From Doryteuthis pealeii (taxonomy: Eukaryota; Mollusca; Cephalopoda; Myopsida; Loliginidae), in contig CM042151.1 of the NCBI GenBank assembly GCA_023376005.1, forward strand, positions 80,706,199-80,770,198: DNA of 64,000 nt. Direction: 5' to 3'. Both the position numbers and the translations under genes were made by a program. Below the pieces are notes generated by a model. The model was not told where the DNA came from. It did not search any database and saw nothing but the letters and a program-made list of their open reading frames with translations. Position 1 is the first letter of the stretch. Every line of letters starts with the position of its first letter. Of the stretch, positions 1-9,633 are shown in pieces.

Positions 1-379
1 TTCAGTGAATGAAGAAATGCATTTATTGATACAAGTGTGTGTGTTTTTTTTTCTTCATCTAGCTGTAAAAACTTTGTTTGTATTAATTAATGTTTTTTGT
101 TAAGTTTCACAGAATTTTAATTCCCCTAGCAAGAGCATGATTCTGCTGACAAACTAAAAGCCCCTTTAATTTCAATAAATATATATATATATATATTTAG
201 GATTGCTGAGTAGAATTGGTTATTTTGGAATTGTGTTATGTTTCTCTGTGTTATTGTATTTTAAGATTCAGTCGAGCTGCAGCTAAATATGCCTTTGGGT
301 TTTTTTTTTTACAAAATCCCCAAAAGTAGTCATCCTTGAATAGAAATAGTTACTTGAAGCTATGTACATGTTCAAATGA
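1..379. other. AT-rich sequence without a gene
   Basis: No coding signal was seen. A short (TA)n tract lies at about 177-197. The stretch ends at the first inverted-repeat element. Confidence 0.5.
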
Positions 380-857
380 GGGTAATTCCATGTCAAATCA
401 TCCAGGCCGTGTCATCCGTCTGCATCAATTTTTCTGAAATTTTCTCCTAGTCTGGATTATGATAAAGTTAGACAATTCCCAAAATTTGAGCTTCCAATTA
501 AAAAAAGAATGGTGGAGTTATGTCAATTTTTAGCTCTCCAAATTTTTTTGGGTGAAGGTTGTGAAAAATGGCGACTTTTTGTAAATTATTTTTATCTGTA
601 AAATGAGTTCTTAAGTTTCCCTACTCCGAAAAATTGCTTTATCAAAGCCAAAATGGCCCAAGGAATCCAAAACTGGTATTAAAAATATCTTAGAGTTAAC
701 CAATTTTAAGTTATTAATTATTTCTGATTTACAAAATTTTAACTGATATTGTAGCTTCGGTTCTGAGCAAAAATCAAACTTTCCACACCTGAACAAAATT
801 TCAGAAAAATTGAAGTGGGTGGGTGACATGACCTGTATGATTTGACATGAATTACCC
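380..857. mobile_element. Fold-back DNA element with TIR GGGTAATTCCATGTCAAA
   Basis: The two ends are inverted copies. The left starts GGTAATTCCATGTCAAATC and the right ends GATTTGACATGAATTACC, and the similarity continues inward through a block containing TTTCTGAAATTTT. The interior has no intact reading frame, so this is a non-autonomous DNA element. Related pieces lie at 42290-42850 and 61815-62045, and a lone terminus at about 45105-45133. The superfamily could not be named because no clear target duplication is visible. Confidence 0.7.
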
Positions 858-896
858 AATATTTACTTTAAACCATATACATTTTCAAATGTATCA

Positions 897-1372
897 AGGT
901 GGATGAGCAGTTCATGACATGCAATACTCCACTTTGGCCCTATCTTGGGCTACATGGGCGGTCGGAGAGGCCCCTTCCGATCAATCAGCTGGTCATGTCA
1001 AGCCCTAGCACCTATATGATTTCCCTAACCCTATTGCTCTTATGACAACCCCCAACCCCATTTTATCATATAGGTGCTAGAAGGTGGTGACTGAGGGTCT
1101 ACATGTCCTGGGAATTACGTTAAACTCTATCTGATGGTGAGATTCCAGTTTTTGAGGTTTGGAGAATGTGGGGCACCCTTCATCACCATTGCTCCCAGGT
1201 CCACTCTGACCCGGAGTGGTAGTACCTGTTAGGGTCCCATCTATGGGTTAAATAGAAAAACATGAGTTCATAAACAAAATTGTATTATGAATTAAGAATG
1301 AATTTATTTCACAACTTTGTCGGCATTAAATAACCCACCGAGGTTGATATGCCGTAAAACAAAACAAACCAT
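897..1372 (+). mobile_element. Repeat family D copy, 5'-truncated
   Basis: This matches the full-length family D copy at 26933-27508 (there on the minus strand). Shared blocks include GGTCATGTCAAGCCCTAGC, GGTCTACATGTCCTGGGA and the tail region GTTGATATGCCGTAAAAC followed by CAAAA-type repeats. It lacks the first ~130 bp. Further copies are at 58680-59105 and 59757-60372. The A-rich tail and the target duplication of the full copy point to a retroposed element; its parent is unknown. Confidence 0.75.
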
Positions 1373-1384
1373 CAAATGTATCAA

Positions 1385-1600
1385 ATACCATTAAATAAAC
1401 TAAACCAAATTATACAAAAAGCAAACAGATTTCTTTATTATAAAATGCAATAAAAAGATTTATGATGGAAAAGCATATACAATAATCAGAAGCTTTTTTA
1501 TTTATTATATGGCTAGATAAAGCATAAATACAAATGCAGCAAGGAATCAAAAGTGTATATGAGATTTAAAAAAAAATGTTAACCAGAGTTGTAACACTAC
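1385..1600. repeat. Dispersed repeat, second copy split by the Helitron-like element at 3918-4574
   Basis: Blocks such as TATACAAAAAGCAAACA, CAATAATCAGAAGC and AATGCAGCAAG recur at 3895-3917 and 4575-4710, on either side of the Helitron-like element. The pair therefore works as an empty-site comparison for that insertion. Confidence 0.55.
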
Positions 1601-1790
1601 AACTAGTGTTAGATTTTACAAGGTAGTAAAATCTACAGACATTCAATTTGCTGCAGCTTTCAAAATGTTGATATATTTGGCACAGAGCCTTCTCAGATAA
1701 TAGGGTTAAAACTAACATACTAGTATTTTATTATTTCTAGAGGAATAGGGTCAAAATGGATATCATTATATTATTTAGAATAGAGAAATA

Positions 1791-2040
1791 GGATATCAAA
1801 TAATATCAATCGGATATCAGATAATATTTAATATCAATAGGATATCAAATAATATCAATTGGATATCAGATAATATTTAATATCAATAGGATATCAAATA
1901 TATCAATCGGATGTCAGATAATATTTAATATCAATATGATATAAAATAATATCAATCGGATATCAAATAATATTTAATATCAATAGGATATCAAATAATA
2001 TCAATCGGATATCAAATAGGATATCAAAATGGATATCATT
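1791..2040. repeat. 49-bp minisatellite rich in GATATC
   Basis: GGATATCAAATAATATC recurs at 1791, 1840, 1889, about 1937 and 1986, a spacing of 48-49 bp. Each unit is itself two related half-units starting GGATATCAAAT and GGATATCAGAT. About five units are present with few substitutions, suggesting recent amplification. Confidence 0.85.
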
Positions 2041-2169
2041 ATATTATTTAGAATAGACAAACAGGGTCAAAATGGATATCATTGTATTATTTATTTCCAA
2101 ACTCTACAACATCAAAAAATTCTCTAATCAAAAATACATGTACCTGTCAAAAATGATATATTTATTTAT

Positions 2170-2760
2170 GCAAATTAATTTGGAATTCTTGAACTTTCTT
2201 AACAGTTTCCCTTTTGGGTTTTTTTTTTTGTGTGTTTTTTAATTTTATCTCAGCAGTGTTCAATAGATTATTATACCTAAAATAAAAATAAGACAAGTGA
2301 AAGATGGATTTGAAAAATGCTGTAGAGTGGAGAAACTTTTTAAGTGAAGTTTTTACTGACACTTTTTAAAAGAAAAATATTGTAATTAGTGAGCCTGGTA
2401 TGACTGTAGAGATTGATAAAAGTCTTTTCATAAGGTGAAAATATAATAGGGGGTCGATTGAATGAACAACACTGGATTTTTGGAGGGATATGCCATGAGA
2501 CAGGACAAAATAAAAAGCAATATGGCATTCAAGCAGATATGCTAGATTCATGTCTTTGTGAATTTTTCTGGCAAGAGATCAACAAAGAAAGTACCAATTT
2601 CAATCAAATTCTTAATGATATAGTAGACTCAAAACAAAGCATTTTTCAAACCCATCTATCACTTAATGGTCTTATTTTTTAAAGGTATAACAATTTATTG
2701 AACACTGCAGGAAAAAAAAAGAAAGTGAAATGGTCGAAAAAGTTCAAGAGTGCAATTAAT
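2170..2760 (+). mobile_element. Merlin-like DNA transposon relic between inverted arms
   Basis: The transposase relic at 2316-2682 lies between inverted segments. AGCAGTGTTCAATAGAT and TATACCT at 2252-2278 oppose AGGTATA and TTATTGAACACTGC at 2683-2710, and GAATTCTTGAACTTTC at about 2183 opposes AAAAGTTCAAGAGTG further out. The arms may be the terminal repeats. AATTAAT lies just outside both arms, which would suit the 8-9 bp duplication made by Merlin elements, but the exact boundary is uncertain. Confidence 0.5.
2316..2682 (+). pseudogene. Merlin (ISXO2-like/IS1016-type DDE) transposase pseudogene
   Basis: Read across one stop and one frameshift, the translation begins NAVEWRNFLSEVF and continues to ISEPGMTVEIDKSLF, then KYNRG, then QHWIFGGICHETGQ. 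These are the hallmarks of the ISXO2-like transposase domain, where VE-D-ES-F carries the first catalytic Asp and W-FGG follows. The frame then jumps directly to KQYGIQADMLDSCLCEF, which resembles the family C-terminus around Y-T-..MLD-YLCEFMW. The middle of the domain, with the remaining catalytic residues, appears deleted. Family knowledge: eukaryotic Merlin elements mobilise DNA through this DDE fold. This copy is dead. The assignment rests on remembered motif spacing, not a search. Confidence 0.65.
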
Positions 2761-3295
2761 GCTAACTTACAGAGTTTTAATGCTGTAGAGTTTGGTATTA
2801 AATAATACCTAATAATATCCATTTTAATTGTTTAATGTTCTGTTAGAAATAATAGAATCTTTATATCTTTGGTTTAGAAGAAAATTAACTTTTCATAAAA
2901 TAATTGTTAGGTGTTTAAAACAATAATGCACATCCTTAAAAAAAAGAATGTTGATATATTTGGCACAGAGCCGTCACAGACGCTAGGGTTAAACATTCAA
3001 GCATTTCATGATATTTAGTGAAACATTATGTAATCAAAATGGATATTCTTGGGTATTATCTATCACTGTAATAAAAAAATATGTAGCAATCTAAAATAAC
3101 TATACCCCTTATATATATTTAAGCAATCTAATTTTTGGTTACAGAATTTCTATGCTGTAGAGTTTGGCTGTAACTAATACCTAATGATATCCATTTTTAC
3201 TGTATAACATTCCATTAGAAATAATAAAATCTTTGGTTTATCAGGAAATTAACTTTCTATAAAAAAAATTGTTAGATGTTTACTTATAGATGGGC

Positions 3296-3890
3296 AATAC
3301 TGCACATAAGTAAAGTCGATAAGGTGACCTAATGTCGGTTTCAGCTAGATCAGTGATTCTCAACGTGGTCCACCAGGACCATCTGTGGTCCACAGAACAT
3401 TTCTAGTTGTCCACATAGAGTTCGAAGCCACAAAAATGTTTTAGCCATTTCACAAAAATTTAACTAATTTAGCGCTTTTTATAATGACCCTCCCCAGTTG
3501 AAAATCTCTATTTAAGTGCACGTCGATGATCGGCGGAAAATGAATTGTCTTGTCTTACTTTAACACGTGTACTAGCCACTCACAGCAACATTCAAGAAAA
3601 GTAGGATTAGTCCATGGGAATTTTTTGAATAAAAAAATAGTACATAAGCTGAAAAAGGTTGAGAAGCACTGAGCTAGATCATGAGGGAGTATAACCCTTT
3701 TCTCTAGTGCTAGACCAAGGAGATTGTTTTTGCATCTAAGGTGGAGCACCACACTTATTATCAGCTCCTCACTTTACCACACAGATCCCTGCGCTCATCA
3801 TACACTGAGTTGCGAGGGCTGGTATCGAACCAGGGACCTTGCGATTCCTAGGCAAGTGCTCTACCAACTGTGCTAATCTGACGCCACAGA
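3296..3890 (-). mobile_element. tRNA-derived SINE family A, interrupted by a hAT element
   Basis: Family A has a tRNA-like head (TTAGCTCAGTCGGTAGAG, then a B-box-like GGTTCGATACC), a body containing CACAGGGATCTGTG and TAGACTCCCTCG, and a tail ending GACTTTACTTACTT. Here it lies on the minus strand in two pieces, 3300-3350 and 3672-3890. The 321-bp hAT element at 3351-3671 splits it. Confidence 0.85.
3351..3671. mobile_element. Non-autonomous hAT element with perfect 8-bp duplication
   Basis: The element starts CAGTGATTCTCAAC and ends GTTGAGAAGCACTG, inverted copies with one difference. It is flanked by AGCTAGAT at 3343-3350 and 3672-3679. An 8-bp target duplication and CAGTG-TTCTCAAC ends are typical of the hAT superfamily. 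It encodes no transposase. Confidence 0.9.
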
Positions 3891-3917
3891 TTTCTTAAAA
3901 TATACAAAAGGCAAACA

Positions 3918-4574
3918 TCTTATTATAATGGAGATTGTGTGTTTTTCTGTCTGTAACCGAAACTATATTCCTACTCAAGTCACAATTCTCTTAGTTATTG
4001 ACATCACATTCTCCATGATTTTATTTTTATCTAAACCTTAATTATTAATAAAATTGTCTTACATTATTAATACTGTTAACCATGTCTACATACTGACAAC
4101 ATGCAATTATATTTATATATACAACAAAATAGCGGTTTACAGAGTGAATGGGAAGGCTAATTTGCATATTAATATTAAAAAATCGAATTTAATAAATATG
4201 TGCTTAGTATTATTGATTTCTAACTGTTTGGTTTTATTTTAATGAATATAAACAAAAATCTCTTCAATGAATCTTAAATGAAATCCATTAACAAGATAAA
4301 ATAACTGTCATTTTATTATTTACTTCCTCTTATAACTAAATACTTAAATTAGAAAAAGTAACAATGAAAGATGAGAGTGATGGAAGAGTAAATTTCAATT
4401 GTTCTATTTTATCGATTATACTCCCTCTGTTTCAAATCTTTTATTATACTACCTCTGTTTCAAATCTTTTTATCTGCATTCTTATTTGGTTTCATTAGCA
4501 TTTCTAATCTAATACAATATTTTATTACATTAAAACTTAAATACTTTCACCCGGAGGGTGCATATATTTGCTAG
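3918..4574 (+). mobile_element. Helitron-like non-autonomous element, full length
   Basis: It begins TCTTATTATAATGGAGATT directly after an A. It ends with the hairpin CACCCGGAGGGTG, then CATATATTTG and CTAG directly before a T. A 5' TC, a 3' hairpin close to a terminal CTAG, insertion between A and T and no target duplication are the Helitron hallmarks. A near full-length copy lies at 16312-16937 on the minus strand, with partial copies at 18555-19210 and 25667-26085. No Rep/helicase gene is present, so it would need a helper element. Confidence 0.8.
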
Positions 4575-4800
4575 TTTTATATAAATGTAAAAGTTTATAA
4601 TGTTGTACAATAATTAGAAGCTGCCATATATGGCCAAATGACACATGAAAATCATAAAGATACAAATGAAAATGCAGCAAGAAAACAAAAGTGTGTGTGA
4701 GGTTTTTCAGTATTAACTGGATTAGTTGTTTTTCTCATTCAATTTTTAAAGGATTCACAAACAGCCATGATATTTTCATTAACAAGTCCTTGTTACAAAG

Positions 4801-5483
4801 AAATTAAGGTTAAGTCAAACTTAATGGACATAAATTCCACCATTGTATGTCACCCCGCTGAAAGAAAAAAAATACCAAAAACCAGGTAAGTAAAGTCGAT
4901 GGGGCGGCCTAAAGTTGGTATCAGCCAGTCAGCGAGGGAGTCTATCCCCTTTTCAATAGCGCTAGACCAAGGAGATTGTTTTTAGCATCTGAGGTGGAGT
5001 GCCACACCTACCATCAGCTCCTTACTTTACCGCACAGATCCCTGTGCTACTCATACGCTGAGTTGGCGGGGACCGGTATCAAACTATGAACCTTGTGGTT
5101 TCTAGCCGAACTCTACCGACTGAGCTTACCAACCAGGTAAGTAACCGAATTTAATGAAATTTTAAGTGTTGATATATTAATGAATAAAATATATATTGCA
5201 CCAGTTATTTTATTAAAATCTTTTACATTTTTTTCAGGTCAGTTAACTTTGAACCATTTATGTTTGGGGCATAACACAGATTCTCAAAGATACGTAGTTC
5301 AAAGTTAACTGACCTGAAAAAAAAGTAAAAGCTTTTAAATAAAATAACTGATGCATTATATCTTTTATTCATTAATATATCAACACTGAAAATTTCATTA
5401 AATTCGGTTAATTCCCTGATTTTTGGTATTTTTTTTATTTCGGTGGAATTTAGGTCCATTAAGTTTGATTTAACTGAAATTAA
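4801..5483. mobile_element. Long fold-back element with an inserted SINE
   Basis: The arms are inverted copies. GTCAAACTTAATGGAC at 4814 opposes GTCCATTAAGTTTGAT at 5454. AATTTAATGAAATTTT and TGTTGATATATTAATG at 5149-5182 oppose matching sequence at 5375-5407. TTCAGGTCAGTTAACT at 5234 opposes AGTTAACTGACCTGAA at 5303. The loop is only ~50 bp. Without the 237-bp SINE the element would be ~430 bp. Confidence 0.75.
4894..5130 (-). mobile_element. SINE family A with 14-bp target duplication
   Basis: The SINE is flanked by AACCAGGTAAGTAA at 4880-4893 and 5131-5144, a perfect duplication of the kind LINE machinery makes. It has landed in the left arm of the fold-back element and so is younger than it. 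Confidence 0.9.
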
Positions 5484-5889
5484 TCTGGTTTTGTTTTATT
5501 CTAAAGAGTTAGTAGATTTATAATTTTCATCATTCATAATTATTGGCATTTCAGTCTTGGAAGACTATAATATAGTTTTTGTGCCCCTGAAGTTACACTG
5601 CCTCCTGTGACAGTGAAGTCCAATGTTCGAAAAACATTCTCGACCACAGATGTCACATGTGCCGGTGCTTTGTTGCTGCTGCTTTCTTCTGGACTTCTTG
5701 GCTTCATGGTGTTTATTTATTATATTAGATTTATCTTTCATACAACAAAAGTATCAAAAGTATTAATGTCAATTAATTTAAAAGTATTAATTTCGAATTG
5801 ACAAGTTGAACATTTTAACAATAGAAATAAATAAATCAGGGATTCTCTTATTCTTATAATTCATAAGTTCTGAAATTCATCGGAGGCTT
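5484..5889. other. No supported gene
   Basis: A 64-codon open frame at 5607-5801 ends in a hydrophobic leucine-rich stretch. It has no recognised domain, no conserved neighbours and ordinary AT-rich flanks, so I do not call it a gene. Confidence 0.4.
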
Positions 5890-6120
5890 TTCGCATGATA
5901 TGGGACAGTGCACTACTGAGCAGAAGTGTGTAAGAGTGGAGCAAGAATTTTACAAGTGGCCAGACAAGTGAAGAGGGGCAGGATGCCCATCAATTTCCGC
6001 CACTCATGAGAAGATTTAGCAAGCTTAAAATATGGTATTGGTGAATGAGATTGAAAGATCGGCTAAGTTCGTGAATGTCCGTGTTGTTAAAGTTCCGACC
6101 GGGTGTTCAACGGGAATGTT
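5890..6120 (+). pseudogene. Possible mariner transposase fragment
   Basis: In shifting frames the sequence reads KRGRMPINF, then a THEKI-like stretch and NMVLVNE. This resembles the N-terminal region of some mariner transposases, where a basic GR..S segment precedes HEKI...NMVL. No terminal repeats were found and there are many disruptions. Confidence 0.3.
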
Positions 6121-6224
6121 TGAAAATCATTTAAAATCTTTTTTTTTTCTTTCTTTTACTATAAAATTTCAATTTCAGCGTTCATCAACGTATTAATAAA
6201 AAATGTTAATTTTTACCAAACATG

Positions 6225-6420
6225 AATGGGATGAAAATTTCTTACTACTCTGATGATGGATTTTGTCCAAAAATATTAAGTATGTTTAAAAAAAACAAAA
6301 AAAAACAACAAAAGTAAATAAATATGTTTCTCCAATATACATCGCATTATTTTGCTGCCTTCAAAAAACAACTTATTCAATTACAAATAATGCTTCGAAT
6401 ACACTATAAAAACAAACCCT
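6225..6420 (+). repeat. Decayed Penelope-type end with hammerhead-like motif
   Basis: CTGATGATGGATTTTGTCC followed by AAAAATATTAAG at 6254-6285 parallels CTGAAGATGGGCC...GAAAATATTAAG at 28964-28993. Both are followed by shared sequence (AAATAAATATGTTT, GCATTATTTTGC, CCTTCAAAAA, AATGCTTC, ACACTATAAAAA). The expected GAAA of the core is changed here, so this copy should be inactive. Confidence 0.45.
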
Positions 6421-6427
6421 TTATTAA

Positions 6428-6431
<4 letters not shown>

Positions 6432-6470
<39 letters not shown>
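6432..6470. repeat. (TA)n microsatellite
   Basis: About 19 uninterrupted TA units directly precede the inverted-repeat element at 6471. Another TA tract (about 6717-6742) follows that element's other end. Confidence 0.95.
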
Positions 6471-6474
<4 letters not shown>

Positions 6475-6718
6475 GGAAAAGTAAGGAAATAAATCTGGCA
6501 TTATGAAGAAAAGTATTCCAAAAAGATGAATTTATTATAGATTTTGACATCAATCTTAAAACATTTCATTTCATGGTTTTTGAAAACACTGTTTTTTTTT
6601 TTTTTTTTCATCCAAATGTTCTAATGAAGGTTTAAAAAAACAACTTCCCATTATCAACTTCAACATCTATAATAGACTTATCTTTTTCGAATACATAATT
6701 TTTTTCTATTTCCTACAT
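6471..6718. mobile_element. Small inverted-repeat element between two TA tracts
   Basis: The left end GTAAGGAAATAAATCTGG and a block ending TTATTATAGATTTT oppose CATCTATAATAGACTTAT and TATTTCCTACATA on the right. The arms are degenerate, about 60 bp each. TA on both sides would fit a Tc1/mariner-type MITE. Confidence 0.5.
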
Positions 6719-6896
6719 ATATATATATATATATATATATATGTAAGGTGTGTCATAAAAGTATCGAGATTTAAGCTGTATTTACCAAGATAGAAATAAA
6801 CAATGACTGAAACATTCATTTTTTCAGAATAAAAGTGTGTCAAAAAGTACAGAAAGTCTTGACACATTTTGACACAACTTGTGTGTGTGTGTATGT

Positions 6897-7538
6897 ATAT
6901 ACATATATATATATATATATATAAACAAATATCTTCAAAGTGTAGAGCTCATTGCCAACTATTTATGATAGCAGAGATCATAAAATGTTCAGTTCAAAAC
7001 AACTGGACGGTAAAAAATAACTTTCTTTCAATGAATGGATATGTTACTGATCTTTGGAAACTGATCACATAATCGCTTTTGCAACAATAACACAGCAGTC
7101 TCCAACGTAAACACAGTAACATGCTCCAAAGCATCTGCACCTCCTGCCCTGCCTGGCACCTGGTGTTTTATGCACAGCTCGATCTCAAAAATATTTGCAT
7201 ACTCGGCAGTTCTCCTAGCTCTAGCTCTGAGATCATGTTTTGTTAAGGTAGCCATATTTTTTTCTTTTGTGTCCTTCACTCATTTTGCATTTGAGCTCCA
7301 AGGTATGTCATTTCTTTTGCTACTGCTATGTTACCAGTTCTTCTTTAAAAATTACAAAGAAAATAATATTCCAACATTCTGAAGGATGACGCCAAATTTA
7401 CTCCAGGTCAGGAGCGTACCTATGATGTTACAAGTGTTGGGTGACAAAAATCCAAGGCCTACCACAGGTGGCACACACTCTAGACACACCACTGAATTGC
7501 AGATCTATTCAAAAGAAGATGGTTTCTCTTTTGTACAA
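6897..7538. other. No supported gene
   Basis: A (TA)n tract lies at about 6897-6922. A minus-strand open frame at 7028-7279 (83 codons, with a real ATG) contains an Arg-rich stretch but no domain I recognise. It may be a fragment of an older coding sequence. Nothing else was seen. Confidence 0.4.
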
Positions 7539-8543
7539 GGGTGAGTCAAAAAGTATGCCATTTTGTTTAGGACAGGTATAATTACCAACACAGGAACAAG
7601 TATTATAGACCAAAATAAAGCTAGTGTAACATAGTGCCTTCTCTTTGACAGTACCAAATAGATATATGTTATATACTTCTCTTTTACTTCTTATTCTTGT
7701 CGTCTATTCTTCTGGCCGGATCTGGTATATCTTCTAAGGTCTCGTCTGGTCTTCTATTGAGGGTTCCGTGTCTGGTTTCTGTTGGGGATCATTTCTTATC
7801 AGAAGCCCTGTGCTATTGTTAGCTTTTAGTAATAACAACAAGACTTCGATTTACGATGATGTTACTTTATTCCATAAACCCCCAGACCAGACAATGCGTG
7901 CGGATCCTTACATCTTGCTAGCTTCGCTTCTAAGTTCTAACTCTAACTGACTGAGTTGCTTACACCTTAAACCGGAAGGGGGCTTTCTATCGGGGTTCCG
8001 TTCTCACAATTCTCCCCAGAACGCAAGGTGAGATCGAGGTCAAGCACTGTCACTCACCCTCAAGGCCATCAGCTGCACTAATATGATTTCTACACTATTG
8101 TCATAATCATTAGGTTTCTAATGATTATGTAACATCAGTCCTCTGTGGATCATATCCCTACTTCTCCATATAGTCCCCATTTCTCTCAATGATAATGTTC
8201 TACCTTCGAATGAGAGCATGTATCCCTGCACCGTAAAATTCTGTTGACTGTTCTTTGAGTCACTTCTTCATCACAGGAATAATGTTTACCTAAGACTATC
8301 ATCCCTTTTGCCCATGAAACAGGGTTTGAGAGACAAACATTATTCCAGTGATGAGGAAGTGAAATCTGTAGTGAAGTGGCTCAAAGAACAGTCAGCAGAA
8401 CATTGCTTTTGAGAGAAATTAACTATATGGAGGAGTAGGGTTGATATCCACAGAGGACCAGCTTCGTTTTGGGGTATGATCATTATTCCTGGTTGGTAAT
8501 TATACATGTCCTAAACAAAATGGCATTACTTTTTGACTCACCC
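7539..8543 (+). mobile_element. Rearranged mariner-like transposon
   Basis: The ends are inverted copies of GGGTGAGTCAAAAAGTA, followed by a block containing GCCATTTTGTTTAGGACA and TATAATTACCAA. The ~1-kb interior holds a transposase C-terminal relic (8324-8413). It also has an inverted duplication: sequence at about 8113-8296 is the reverse complement of about 8322-8490. A segment at about 7668-8009 has no mariner resemblance and may be a separate insertion (TGTTATATAC...TCTCACA, perhaps a solo LTR). Confidence 0.7.
8324..8413 (+). pseudogene. mariner transposase C-terminal fragment
   Basis: The frame reads GLRDKHYSSDEEVKSVV, then KWLKEQSAEHCF and a stop. The pattern G-HF-SDEEVK-AV-WL is the conserved tail of mariner transposases. 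The inverted partner at 8113-8296 carries a more diverged copy of the same segment on the minus strand. No catalytic domain remains. Confidence 0.65.
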
Positions 8544-8589
8544 TCATATACATCTGTATATGTCACATAAGACTTCTTAGGAAAAATAT

Positions 8590-9462
8590 TCACAAGGCTA
8601 TATCCCTAACATGTTTTATCATGTGTCTTTTTAAATTTGAATTGCTTGAAAATGCACACTCACATTGTTCGCAGGAAAATGGTTTCTCTCCAGTGTGTGT
8701 TTGCATATGTTGCTTTAAATGTGACTTCCTTAAAAAGGAAGATGCACACATTTCACAAGAAAATGGTTTCTCTCCAGTGTGTGTCCGTTTATGTCGAACC
8801 AAACCAGATTTCTTTAAAAAGGAAAATCCACATTCTTCACAGGTAAATGGTTTCTCTCCAGTGTGTATCATCATATGGCTTTTTAATGTTGAATTGATTG
8901 CAAATGCACGCTTACATATTTCACAAGAATACGGTTTCTCTCCAGTGTGTGTCCGTGTATGCCGCACTAAATCAGTTTTACTTGAGAAAGAGGATCTACA
9001 TACTTCACATGCAAATGGTTTCTCTCCAGTGTGTTTACGCATGTGTCGTACTAAAACTGATTTTTGTGAAAAGGATGATGCGCAAACGTCACAAGAAAAT
9101 GGTTTCTCTCCAGTATGTGTTCGTATATGCCGCACCAATCCAGACTTTCTGGAAAAGGAGGAGCCACATCTTTCGCAAGTATATTGTTTTACTCCAGTTT
9201 TTTTCTGCGTACATTTTGCAGTATTTGATTTCTTTGAAAGAGATTGTTCACGCGTAAGAGGAGAATTTGATTTCTCGCCAGTGTGCTTTAACATATGGCT
9301 TTTTAAAGCAGAATTGTTTAAAAATGTACATTCACAAACTTCACAAGAAAATGATATCTGTTCGGTATGAGTTCGTACATGCTGAACCAAGCGTGATTTC
9401 CTTGAAAATGAAGATTCACACACTTGACAAGAATATGCTCTCTCTGCAGTTTTTGTCTTCAT
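8590..9462 (-). CDS. C2H2 zinc-finger protein ZNF-1 (9 intact fingers plus one dead finger)
   Basis: This 290-residue frame starts at ATG 9460-9462 and consists almost wholly of 28-residue C2H2 units (C-x2-C-x12-H-x3-H joined by TGEKP-type linkers). Units start at residues 10, 38, 66, 94, 122, 150, 178, 206, 234 and 262. The third unit, residues 66-88, keeps its length but has lost all four zinc ligands (Cys to Pro and Arg, His to Cys and Lys). No KRAB, BTB or other effector domain is present. By family knowledge the product should be a nuclear sequence-specific DNA-binding protein; its target is unknown. A possible splice acceptor (TTTTTTAG) lies 8 bp upstream of the ATG. A decayed duplicate of the 5' part lies at 10216-10415, so the locus has undergone tandem duplication. 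Confidence 0.85.
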   Translation of the reverse strand: MKTKTAERAYSCQVCESSFSRKSRLVQHVRTHTEQISFSCEVCECTFLNNSALKSHMLKHTGEKSNSPLTREQSLSKKSNTAKCTQKKTGVKQYTCERCGSSFSRKSGLVRHIRTHTGEKPFSCDVCASSFSQKSVLVRHMRKHTGEKPFACEVCRSSFSSKTDLVRHTRTHTGEKPYSCEICKRAFAINSTLKSHMMIHTGEKPFTCEECGFSFLKKSGLVRHKRTHTGEKPFSCEMCASSFLRKSHLKQHMQTHTGEKPFSCEQCECAFSSNSNLKRHMIKHVRDIAL

Positions 9463-9599
9463 ATTTTGTACTAAAAAACTTTTTTGAAAAGGAAGAGTTA
9501 CAAGTTATACTTTATATTTAGTGTATGTCTGAGAGTATTTAAAGTTTAAAAAAGTATATTTACAAAATTGAAAGATGAACATTAAAATTTTCTCTCCAA

Positions 9600-9633
<34 letters not shown>

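Larger units (their letters stand above)
1668..3290. repeat. Cluster of degenerate direct and inverted repeat units
   Basis: The unit beginning GTTGATATATTTGGCACAG occurs at about 1668 and 2953. A second unit containing GCTGTAGAGTTTGG and ATCTTTGGTTTA occurs at about 2763-2925 and 3130-3285 in the same orientation. Blocks reading CAAAATGGATATCATT at about 1750, 2026 and 2070 are inverted relative to AATATCCATTTTAA at about 2815. The minisatellite and the Merlin relic sit inside this cluster. Confidence 0.55.

Noticed and set aside
5607..5801. 64-codon frame with a hydrophobic segment
   Set aside because: Could be a small membrane protein, but length, composition and lack of context do not separate it from chance.
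6432..6470. TA-rich tract as a replication origin or matrix attachment site
   Set aside because: Several similar (TA)n tracts occur throughout and nothing distinguishes this one.
8621..9370. 249-codon plus-strand open frame opposite ZNF-1
   Set aside because: It is the antisense of a 28-residue repeat, whose codon periodicity keeps other frames open. The protein is Cys/Phe-rich nonsense. The same applies to the antisense frames over ZNF-2, ZNF-3 and ZNF-4.
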